Shown here: positions 53,881 through 64,000 of the stretch, in pieces
Layout: the number at the start of each line of letters is the position of its first letter
Position numbering within the stretch: position 1 is the stretch's first letter
Source of the DNA: Otis tarda
Taxonomy: Eukaryota > Chordata > Aves > Otidiformes > Otididae
DNA length: 64,000 bases
Direction of reading: 5' to 3'
Assembly: GCA_026413225.1 (NCBI GenBank)
Contig: CM048552.1
Span: 84,173,001 to 84,237,000 of the forward strand
The notes under the pieces: model-generated
What the model saw: only the letters and a program-made list of their open reading frames with translations
Told to the model about the DNA's origin: nothing
The model's database searches: none
Translations under genes and position numbers: made by a program

Positions 53881-56800
53881 ATCTAACTGAGTCTGTAGGA
53901 ACAATCAGACTATGGCTAAAGGGAAGAGGGGAGAATTCGAGCAGAGAGGACACTTGGAAGGTTTTGGACCAGTATGCACAATCTCTCCGTGTTCCTTGGG
54001 ACTTTGCACAACCGGCTCCAAGCAGTGCTGTTTGCAAGTCTTCCCTTGAGGAGACTATTCCATATTCGAGCTGATGGGCACTGGTAGGGACTGCTTCTTG
54101 AGATTAGTTTCTTCAACTATAGCACTCCAGCATCGTGTGCATGGCAGGCATGGATGATGCGTTGGTAAAGAAAGAACAGACCTGGGTCTGGGTTGGCTCA
54201 CTAGCCTGCTTCCCACCTGTTTTTTGACGCTCAGCTTTCCTGCCTTTTCAGGGAGTCCACTGGTTTTGTGCCTTGGCTCCTCTGTCCCAGTCTGCCCCCA
54301 GTCTGGCCCTTTGTTAGTCTGCTAACAAAGGGCTATATCATCCAGTAATTCTCAGGTGATTGAGAGTTTGAGTTGTTAACTAGAGGCAGAAGCTTTGTCC
54401 TTTTCTCGACCTGCTCCCCTAAAAAGTGAAGAGAAAGGAAAACTGTATTTTCATATCAATGAGGGTCTAATTTTTGTTGTTCTTTCTTGACCCACCTTCT
54501 TTCCACAAACATGGCATCTTGGGTCCAGACAGAGCTGTGACCATACTTCAGAGGGTAGGCTGTCCAGAGCCAAAAGTTGGGCCAGTACTGTGGGTTGCAG
54601 GGCAGGAGTCTTCTCATACACCTCACTTGAGGAGTGTTCAATTAAAAAAAAAAAATCAAAAGCGTCTGCTTGGGAGAAAAGACAGACAACCTCAACAGAA
54701 TAGAAGGGAGGGATTTCTAAATGCCTTCCCCAATCATGCACAGCCTTGACAGATGATGCCCGGACAGAGGGTGATGGCTACCAGGGAAACTTCTGAGGGG
54801 CGATGGGGCCCAGGCCATGGTTCCCTGATCATTAATAACAAGCCTGCACCGTGCCACCTTGCTGAGCCTCATGAACATGAGCAGAATGACACAGAGACAC
54901 TTAGTGACACTTCACTGGCGACCCAGGTTTGAGCTAACTACAGGAGAACAGAAGAGCACCTAATCTACATAAAATTTGAGACAACCTCTACTGCTATAAC
55001 ATTAACCTGCTAATGAAAATAAGTTTAGCAATGCTCTGAGGTAGGAACCCACAGCATTTCTGACCCAGTGGTATGAGCTCCAGATTCACAGTATCAGCCA
55101 GCTGCTGCTTCCCCAGCTCCAGTCTGTGTAAACTGATGTGTTTGTGTCACCTCCATGCAAGGTTGAGCTCCAGCTCCCTGAAAGTAGTGACTCTGCTGAC
55201 AGTAATGGGGGATCCCTTGTAGGGGGAACTTACTGGATGAAAACTCCTTCCAGGCATGGTCTTGCCTCACCTGTGCGTAGGCCAAAAGACCAAGCTTTTA
55301 GACCTGAGCTTCTATCTCTGCTGTTGAAGGGCTATGGAGAAGGCTTGTTAGGGCATTCTTCAGCCCAGAGAGCAGTTACATTCACTTCCATACACTGCAT
55401 GAGCCAACTTATGCTTATTCACCTGACTAATGCTCCACAGTATTAGGCACGGGGGTGGGGGGGGGGGGTGGCCACAGCATGAAGGGAGAGTAGGACACAA
55501 CCCTGGACCAAGAAAACAAATTGTTGCTGCTATTTGGCCCTGTTGGGAAGAACAGGACTAGACTAGGTCTGAACTATGTTGCTATTCCAGCTAAAAACAG
55601 CTCCAAAAGAAACATGAGTGGATACTTGCATCTGCTCTGTGAGTCATTCCCAGAAGGTATTTTTTAAAAGCACATCGGCCATATATTCAGTTTGGCTGAT
55701 GGTGCCACAGGGCAGGTATCCCAGACCTAGCACCCTGGGGAGCCTCTCAAACATCTACATCTTTTTTTTTCCCATAGCATCCCCTGTGCCTGTATGACTT
55801 CTGGATTTACCTTCTCAAGATATTTTTATGAGTGTATCATTTATTTGGGAGGAAATAACTGGATTTCTTTTCTTAAATAAGTTCTGACTTTAGATGGTAT
55901 AGTTTTATACATTCACACAAGTCTTGTTTCATTCCCAAAGACATTAAAAATATACGTTTTGTCACCTGATTAGAGGTATGGTTGGGGAGAGGGAGCAAAT
56001 TATCCTCAATGGAAGGGGATATATGGAAAACAAAAGAAATTCGGTGGTTAAAACATAAAAACAAAGGAAATGGAAGACAAGTGGGATGAGATAATAAAAA
56101 GACAAAGAAAGAAAAAAAAGAAAAAGCAGGGGGGAAATGGTAGGTCTGCCTCTCAGAGGGAATCTGATCTGTACTTGAAAAGTGATGTATATATGTAAAT
56201 TACAAACTATAAGTAGTTCTGCTGCATACACAAACTTCCCCCACACACACCCCCGGGGCTGCGAGGGCGGGGGGCGTACCCAAAGGTGGCAGGCAGCCCC
56301 TCGGCTAGCACGGCGTTCTTCGAGGCAAGAAGTGGGCTCTGGCTCTAGGTCTGTATTTCATCGCCTGATTTATAATCACTTTTCCCCGCGTTCCTAATAG
56401 TCTCTCTGCCCAGATCCTGTCCGGATTCTAACTGAGAAACGACATCACCGTTAATTAGGAGGTGATCAAAGGTGGTAGTAGACCCGGCAAGGACCCCTCC
56501 AGGCCAGCAGTGCCGCAGCATTACCTTGCGGCGGGCGGGGGGTGGGGGGGGGTGTGTGGTCTCAGGGCCCCAGCTGGGGCTCGTTTCTCATCATAACTCA
56601 AGAGGGGAGGAGGAGATATATGGCCGACAAGGGAGGCCCCCCCACCCTCCCCCGTTGTCTCCCAAAGATTTTTAAGAGTGCAACAGGTTAGTAGCTACTT
56701 CCTTGCCTTTGTATACAGCTAGGTGCCTAGATCCAGTTCTCTGGCACTGGGGGAGATGGGGAATTTGCTTGATGTGTCACATGCCCTTCTTACAAATGAG

Positions 56801-57600
56801 GTTTTCCAGGTTTTGTGACTCCCGGGCTGTGACATCCTCCCAATAAGCTTTTAATATCCTTAAAGAAAGCAGTAATAGTTGGGGGAGAAGGGGAGGAAGG
56901 AGTTTATCTTGCCAAGCAGCCTGGAGACCCTGGTTTCAAATCCTTAATAGCTGTAAAGCTCTTTTATAGCTGTACTGCACTTGTTTCCTTTGGAATCTGA
57001 TTGGGCGATTCCCACCTCTTCCTGGTGCGTAGCAAAAATAAACTTTGGTTTTTTTAAGCTATCACTTTTTTTCAAAAGCAGAAAAAAATAGAAGTGTCAA
57101 ATGGCTGAGGAAAGAAGCTCGAAAAATGTAAAGTGCCAAATCAGGCCTGCCTGTCTCGGGCTTGGGCTGGCCGCTGGAGAAGCAGCTTGTCACCTCTTTC
57201 CCGCAAGGCAGACACGGCTCTGCAGCACGTCCCTCCTGCCCCACGTCTGTGTTCATTTGCGGGGAGGCAGCGGGGGGTGCTTATCTGCTTGCAGCGATGG
57301 TTGCGATCTGCAATGTAGACGCGCAGCGTCTCCGCATGCCCTGGGGCAGGCTCTGGGTTCCCCTCCATTCTTTGCATTTGGGTGGGGACCAGTGAGGATG
57401 CGGAGGTGGGGAGAAAGAGTGTTTAATGGGGGCTCGCCAGGCGCCTCTGCTCTGGCCTTCTGGCTCCGAGGGGGAAAGGGGACCCTTCCTCCCACCCCCT
57501 AGCAGGGAGGGGTGCGCTGGCAGCAGCGGCCTGGCCCCCGCCACAGCACCTGGGAGCCACCTCGGGAAGCTGGGCCCGCTGTCCCAGCTCTGCCCTCCCC
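53881..57600. other. NANOG upstream region, no gene recognised
   Basis: No supported exon. A GC-rich patch with CpGs at about 56250-56660 may be regulatory. An octamer-like CTTTGCAT lies at about 57371, 440 bp before the NANOG start. Confidence 0.4.
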
Positions 57601-57629
57601 CACTCCCTGGATGCCCCCAAAGCCCCTCC

Positions 57630-57712
57630 CCTCCAATCAACTGTCTTTTAACATGACAATGGCCATGACAATCCCTTCTAGCCCAGGCCAGGCTGGGGAG
57701 GACATAAAGCAT
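57630..57712 (+). promoter_or_regulatory. NANOG proximal promoter elements
   Basis: Within 180 bp of the NANOG start codon lie a CCAAT box (57633-57637), the stretch TTTTAACATGACAATGG (57646-57662) with a second GACAAT at 57667, and a TATA-like 'acataaag' (57702-57709). The middle stretch has the layout of the OCT4/SOX2 composite site of mammalian NANOG promoters, with a good SOX half and a weak octamer half. Function is inferred. Confidence 0.5.
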
Positions 57713-57809
57713 TCCCCCCCACCCCCGCCCCTCACCTAATGGGGTACCCGTCTGCGGCCTCTACCGCCAGCTCACCGCCTGCTCCGGGCTGGGGAGTTCC
57801 GGCCCGGCC

Positions 57810-60361
57810 ATGAGCGCCCACCTGGCCATACCGCCCTACCTACCCTACTCCGCTCCGGTCAGGTGCGGGGACTGCTACTGGCTCTCTCCTGGCAGCATGG
57901 ACAGCGTGCCGGCCGAGGGGGCTCCGGCGGCGGACACCCTCCCCTCCCTCACAGCGGAGAAGACGCCCAGCCACCCAGGTACGCGCCTCAGCTCGGCTGA
58001 GCTGCCCTTGGCTGTGTTTAGGGGGGTGGTCGTGTCCCTCGTGCCCCGGGGTGTGGGGAGCGATGCTCGCCTGCCTCGCTGGAAGCGGTGGTGGGAGGCG
58101 CTGGCGGTCCCTGTGCCCAGGCGGGACGGGGTTGAGCGGTGAGCAAAGACAGGGAGGGGAGGGGGTCTCAGTTCCTCTGCCTCGAGGATGCCCGTGCCGG
58201 CACAGGGCACCTCTCCGCCCTGCCTGTGGGTGCGGAGCCCCTGCGAGTCCCCAGAGCAACCGCAATCTTAAATCCTCCTGAGAAACTGGACCTCGAAGGC
58301 TTGGAGTCTTTTCCGCCTGACCCTGCTCACCCCGGTTCTCTCTGCACAGATGCTTCTCCAGCTTCCTCCAGCTCTGGGACACTCATCCAGTACACTCCCG
58401 ACTCTGCTACTAGCCCCACTGCAGAACGCCCGTCTCCCTATCCCTCTTGCCAGAAGGCCAAGGAGGAAGGCGAGGCTGTGGTGAAGAAGGCCAAGAGCCG
58501 TACGGCTTTCTCCCAGGAGCAGCTGCAAATCCTACACCAGCGGTTCCAGAGCCAGAAGTACCTCAGCCCCCAGCAGATCAGGGAGCTGGCTGCCACCCTG
58601 GGGCTCACCTACAAGCAGGTGAACATCTTGCTCTGAGTAGCCGAGTCGCATCCCTAGTGTGAAGTCCCTTTGCGAGCAGGGGGTTTTCTTTTTTCTTAGA
58701 CCCTAGAGATGAGTTTCTTTCGCGGTGTTGTTTATGCCATTGTTTTACGTGAGAGAGCAGAGGGTGTGAAAACTTATGACTCAGTCTTCCTCTCGTGTTT
58801 GGTTCTAGGAGTATCCACCCACTCCGTGCAGGTGCTTGAAAGAGTACACAGAGTCAGGTTACTGTTCTCTGTGGACATGTGTTGTCTCTGATGAATGAAA
58901 ACTCAAATGGTTGCACTGCTCTGCAAGTTGCTTTTCTTAGAGCGGCACCTGGGTCTCTCCCTAGAGAGAGTGCCCTCGCCCCACCAGCTACTCATGTCTG
59001 ACTGCAGGAATGACTCACTCCTGAGTCAGCACTGATCTTGGCACAACAGTTGAGATGCTGCTGTACAAGCTGCCTTTCTGCAGCTGTCTTGGCCTGTCTT
59101 TCAGGTAGGGTTTTTTATGACATGAAAGGTCCCATGGTGATCTGAGGAGTAAGGATATTAGTTTTCACGTCTCCAACTCGGTGATTCAGTGGCTACCTGG
59201 GTCTGCTGCATTTTGTTAGCTGCTGAAATTATGTACAGTGTGAGGAGCCAAACAGAAACCGGATTGTAGTCGAAGGCATAAAATCTTTAGGACGTGTAGT
59301 AAGCTCCGAGAATAAATTTCAATGTCCCATGTCCTTTCCTTATCACTTCTAGGTGAAAACATGGTTTCAGAACCAACGGATGAAATTTAAACGCTGTCAG
59401 AAGGAGACCCAATGGGTGGAAAAAGGAGTGTATCAGCCCCAGGTGAGACAATTCCCCTTTCCCCTATCACCACCAGCCATGGCTCCTCCAGTCTGTGGGG
59501 AGAAGCACATCATGTTCAGCCTCCTAACTTGAACAATGCACAAGGGCTCGATATTACCAAGCCAGTTGTGTTTCTTGTAATAGGGCTTACAGTGGCCTCT
59601 ATTTTAAGCCTGCCCTGGCAACTGAAAGAGCTTTATTTCCAGTCCACTTATCTCCCAGTTGAGACTAGATACAAAACAAAATAGCCAAAGGGGGCCAGCA
59701 AAGCTAATCACACTGTTTTTCTCCCCAGCCTGGTGTTCCCAGGCATGTTGAGTTGGAGATTACTAATTTAAGAGCTTGCCCTCTCTGCCATTATTAGACT
59801 ATAGTGAGGACGATGAATAAAAAAAAAAAGACACTATTGTTTGGCTTGGGGGGAGGGAGTGGGGGAGAAAGAACCCATCCAAAAGAATGGGCACAGTTGG
59901 TGTGATGCTCTGCGTTACTGAACAGCCTTGTCTTTCTCTTCCAGAATGGGTTTCATCAGGCTGCATACCTGGATATAACCCCCACGTTTCACCAGAGCTT
60001 CCCCGTCGGTGCCAACAGAAACTTTCCAGCTGTGACCAACGTGCACCAGGCCTATAGCAGTGGCCAGACTTACGGGAATGGGCAGAACCTGTACTCGTTC
60101 ATGGCTGTGGAAGATGAGGGGCTCTTTGGAAAAGGTGGGACAAGTTGCAATACCCAGCAAGCCATGAGTTTATTAAGCCAGCAGATGAACTTCTATCATG
60201 GCTACTCTGCCAATACGGATTATGTCAGCCTGGAGTCAGAAGATGCCTATGGCTTCCAGAGTACCTCTGACAGTGTTACACCGTTCTCCAGCTCTCCTGT
60301 ACGGCATCAGTACCAGGCCCACTGGCATTCCCTGGGGACCCAGAGTGCTTATGAGTCTTAG
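57810..60361 (+). CDS. NANOG: Homeobox pluripotency factor NANOG, 4 exons, 314 aa
   Basis: NANOG is a nuclear homeodomain transcription factor that maintains pluripotency and germ-cell identity. Exons: 57810-57978 (169 bp), 58350-58618 (269 bp), 59353-59442 (90 bp) and 59945-60361 (417 bp, stop TAG). All junctions are GT-AG, phases fit, and the sum is 315 codons including stop, close to the known chicken length. The homeodomain covers about residues 104-163: KSRTAFSQEQL, then KYLSPQQIREL, then helix 3 VKTWFQNQRMKFKR split by intron 2 just before V147. W149, F150, N152 and R154 are the canonical recognition-helix residues. The N-terminus is Pro/Ser/Tyr-rich (PPYLPYS) and the C-terminal half is Tyr/Gln/Ser-rich. 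The mammalian tryptophan repeat is absent, as in other birds. No lesion is seen. Confidence 0.96.
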
Positions 60362-62165
60362 GCCTAAGTACTGTTTTTCTCCCTTCTCCTGTTTTCTCTT
60401 ATGGGGTTTCCAGGGTCTTGACTTGATCCAGTTTCTATTCCTTTCTCTTGCCCCTCCTACTCCTGTTTTAACTATTGTTGGGGCTCAGGACCCTGCTGCC
60501 TTGGGCTATTTTTTTGTTGTTTAAAGGCACCTGCTGTTCATAGCTAACCCTTGGCAAGGGTGTTTTGTATCTGAATAGGTGAAACTTGATTCATGGAGGG
60601 GAATGTGCAATGCCACAGCCAGGAGCAGCAGAGGTGGTAAAGGTCTGGTTTTGCTGTCCCAAGACTCACCTTCTGCTGCCTCTGTAGCACATCATCTGAT
60701 TCTTGCCTTGTGTGTCTTGCAGCACACCTTTGCTGGAGAAAACCACTGTAGTTCAGTGTATTTCTGCTAGAAATACCCCGCTGTAGCACAGAATCTTTCC
60801 TGCTGTCTTACCGATTTCTGTTGCTACCTCAGTCAGCTAACTGCTAATAACTTTTTCATCTGTGTTCTCTCCTCCCTCACTGAAAAGCTCCATGAGGTCA
60901 CATGATTTTTGGATTACTTGATCCAGTTATTCTCAGCATCTTGTCCTGGAGGGGCCAGCACCTGCCTACCCCTTGTCTGCTGTCTGCCTCTGTACATAGG
61001 GCGGTTGAGAGGAAGGGAGGAGCAGAGACGAGAAAGTAGGGTAGAGTGTTGCCCGTATCTTGCATGGAAACTTTGGTTTCCAAAGCTGCTAACTTATTTG
61101 TACCTCTTAGCTCATTTGGGATGGTACCTCTGGGACTGTCCCCACCCAGTTGAGATCTTGCCTTTCTACATCTCTCTGCTGAGAGACTAGTGGCCTATTC
61201 CAACCTGCAAATTGCAGAAGACAGTAGTTTGAAGTGCTACTGTTGGAAGTGTGAGGAGTGGCTGTGTGTAGTAGCCTTTGGAGTGGTGACAACAGTCTGC
61301 ACATCTGTACATGATGGTCCCCTAGCGCTTCATAAACACAGCATTGCTACAGTACAGCTTCCTCTGTAGAGGTGAGCACCTAGGTGAAGGACTCAAGTTA
61401 TTTTAAAGGTGATGTTTAATGCCATCTATCTTGGAACCTCGATGTTGGGGCCTGAGGGGAATTCTGCTGGGTCCCGGTGGAGTTGTTACCCAAGGGGCCA
61501 GAGCAGGATGGTTCCCAATTCTCTTGTCTAACCCCAGTTTTAAGAGTGTAAGCTAGTAAGCTTTTTGTCCCTTTCCCAGGGCTTAGTTGGATCTCTTCTG
61601 TATTACTCTGCTCAAAGGGGCACTGGCTGCTTCATCTGACGTAAACTGACCCAAGCTCTGGGGGAGGTGAAGTTTAGAGAAACCTAGCTAGACAAAATGA
61701 GGAAAAAGCCAAATAAATTTTGAGTTCCTTTTTTTTTTTTTCCCCAAATAACTAAATAATCCTTTCCAGTATGGAGAAACCTATGCGAAACTGACTTGTT
61801 TTACAAGATGTGGAATTGCAGAGTCCAGTCTGCCACTGCCCAAGAATGAAAAATGCCTGTGCAAGAGTAAATGAGATGGTAAAAACATAAAGATTTCTGT
61901 GGTAGAGTGTTTTTTTGTGGTTAGTGCACAATTCTTACTGCAACTCTGTCTTGAAATGTATGCACAAGGGTTGTATGTCATAGTTAAACTTTCACTGCAA
62001 AGGAGGCAAACATCTGTTGTTTTTCCAGAATAATTTTTCTAAGAGTATTTTCTTACAGTGATTTAAAGCATGTTTTGTTATGTGCATGTTGTCTTCTATT
62101 ACTTTGTTTCTGCTTAATGTTCTTACAAACTTGTTTGAATTTAAAATAAATTACTTTATGTTGAA
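60362..62165 (+). other. NANOG 3'UTR and flank
   Basis: No further gene. AATAAA signals at 61712-61717 and 62145-62150 are candidate ends for the NANOG transcript. A T-run lies at about 61729-61740. Confidence 0.5.
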
Positions 62166-62233
62166 ACAGTGTCACCAGTCTGCAGTTGGAACAGCCAGCT
62201 AGCTGCTGGCTTGCAGTAATGTGCAGTACTGTA

Positions 62234-64000
62234 ACATAGAATCATAGAATGGTTAGGGTTGGAAGGGACCTTCAAAGGTCATCTAGTCCAACCCCCCTGC
62301 AAGGAGCAGGGACACCCCTGACTAGATCAGGTTGCTCAGAGCCTCAGCCAGCCTGGCCTTGAACGTTTCCAGGGATGGGGCATCCACCACCTTTCTGGGC
62401 AACCTGTTCCAGTGCTCTATAACTCGCATCGTAAAAAAATTTTTCCTAATTTCCAATCTAAATCTACCTCCCTCTATTTTAAAACCATTACCCCTCGTCC
62501 TATTGCAACAGGCCCTACTAAACAGCATTTCCCCATCTTTCTTATATGCCCCCTTGAGGTACTGAAAGACCGCTATCAGGTCTCTCCGGAGCCTCCTCTT
62601 CTCCAGGCTGAACAGCCCCAACTCTCTCAGCCTGTCCTCATAAGAGAGGTGCTCCAGCCCTTTTATCATCTTCGTGGCCCTCCTCTGGACCTTCTCCAAC
62701 TGGTCCATGTCCTTCTTGTGTTGGGGGCTCCAGAACTGGACACAGTACTCCAGGTGGGGTCTCACCAGGGCAGAGTAAAGGGGGAGAATCACCTCCCTCA
62801 ACCTGCTGGCCACTCTTCTCTTGATGCAGCCCAGGATGCGGTTGGCCTTCTGGGCCGCAAGGGCGCATTGCCAGCTCATGATAAGCTTCTCATCCACCAG
62901 CACTCCCAAGTCCTTCTCCTCAGGGCTGCTCTCAATCCATTCTCCCCCCAGCCTGTATTTGTGCCTGGGATTGCCATGACCCAGGTGCAGGACCTTGCAC
63001 TTGGCCTGGTTGAACTTCATGAGGTTGGCACGGGCCCACCTCTCCAGCCTGTCAAGGTCCCTCTGGATGGCATCCCTCCCTTCCAGCATGTCGACAGCAC
63101 CACACAACTTGGTGTCATCGGCAAACTTGCTGAGGGTGCACTCTATCCCACTGTCCATGTCGCCGACAAAGATGTTGAACAGGGCCGGGCCCAACACGGA
63201 CCCCTGAGGGACGCCACTCGTGACCGGTCTCCACATGGACATTGAGCCGTTAACCACTACTCTCTGAGTGCGGCCATCCAGCCAACTCCTTATCCACCGA
63301 GTGGTCCGTCCATCAAACCATGTCTCTCTAGAGAGAAGGATGTCATGCGGGACAGTGTCAAAAGCTTTGCACAAGTCCAGGTAGATGATGTCAGTTGCTC
63401 GTCCCTTGTCCACCGATGCTGTAACCCCGTCATAGAAGGCCACCAAATTGGTCAAGCATGATCTGCCCTTGGTGAAGCCATGTTGGCTGTCACCAACCAC
63501 CTCCTTGCTCTCCATGTGCCTTAGCATGGTTTCCAGGAGAATCTGCTCCATGACCTTGCCAGGCACGGAGGTGAGGCTGACCGGCCTGTAGTTACCCGGG
63601 TCTTCCTTATTCCCCTTTTTAAAAATTGGGGTTATGTTTCCTCTCTTCCAGTCATCGGGGACCTCACCAGACCACCACGACTTCTCAAATACAATAGCCA
63701 GTGGCTTGGCAATTTCACCCGCCAGTTCCCTCAGGACCCGCGGATGGATCTCATCAGGTCCCATGGACTTGTGCACCTTTAAGTTCCTCAGATGATCCCG
63801 AACTTGCTCTTCAAGTACAACGGGCAGTTCTTCATCCTCGCAGTCCCTGCTTGCACCGTCTATAGCTTGGGTGGTGGGACAAGAGCTCTTGTCGGTGAAG
63901 ACTGAGGCAAAAAAGTCATTGAGTACCTCAGCCTTCTCCATGTCCTGGGTAACCAGGACACCAGTTCCCTTCCGGAGGGGGCCTACATTTTCCCTGGACC
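62234..64000 (-). mobile_element. CR1 LINE, 3' part, ORF2 open to the window edge
   Basis: Read on the minus strand, the element enters from the right edge and ends with the CR1 3' tail at about 62234. One open frame runs from the edge (the usual Met at 63941 is internal) to the stop near 62322, over 550 codons without interruption. It holds the reverse transcriptase blocks [56 protein letters not shown] and catalytic SKFADDTKL, then the conserved C-terminal region ([19 protein letters not shown]). The stretch after VPHDILL looks slightly short, perhaps two residues lost. The 5' part, with the endonuclease domain and ORF1, lies outside the window. Confidence 0.95.

Noticed and set aside
62412-63245. 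277-codon plus-strand frame
   Set aside because: Antisense shadow of the CR1 reverse transcriptase frame.

Overview
The window is vertebrate nuclear DNA and almost certainly from a bird. It carries avian-type CR1 LINEs (3' tails ending in ATTCTATGATTCTATG), avian-type solo LTRs, and multi-exon genes with ordinary GT-AG introns. The gene order AICDA, APOBEC1, NANOG matches the order known around AICDA and NANOG in amniotes. Chicken is reported to lack APOBEC1, so the presence of an APOBEC1 here argues for another bird lineage.

Layout. 1-2280: upstream flank of AICDA with one old SINE. 2281-9.3k (+): a complete five-exon AICDA (AID cytidine deaminase, 198 aa) with a long 3'UTR that ends beside a miR-155 seed match. 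9.3-16k: intergenic DNA with CR1 fragments, one interrupted by a solo LTR. 16-34k (-): three APOBEC1-like deaminase copies in the same orientation. The outermost (34.2-32.5k) has two clean exons and a full zinc site. The 17.9-16.1k copy kept its exon structure but lost its zinc-binding cysteines. The 22.4-22.1k copy is badly decayed. LTRs, an ERV internal fragment and CR1 pieces lie between and inside them.

36.9-46.4k is dominated by retroviral insertions: a 1.1-kb solo LTR with another LTR nested in it, then a gammaretrovirus-like provirus (39.9-45.45k) whose two 615-bp LTRs differ at only two positions although its interior is deleted and full of stops, then a truncated second copy of the large LTR.

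48.7-53.9k: a CpG-island promoter followed by three exons whose phases join into a 198-codon reading frame that I do not recognise. 57.8-60.4k (+): a complete four-exon NANOG (314 aa, homeodomain) with a recognisable proximal promoter. 62.2k to the window end: the 3' part of a CR1 LINE on the minus strand with a long open reverse transcriptase frame.

Functionally the window combines polynucleotide cytidine deaminases (AID for antibody diversification, APOBEC1 for RNA/DNA editing) with a pluripotency factor. The unidentified gene between APOBEC1 and NANOG and the graded decay of the APOBEC1 copies are the least expected content. Exon boundaries were read by eye from splice consensus, phase and homology.
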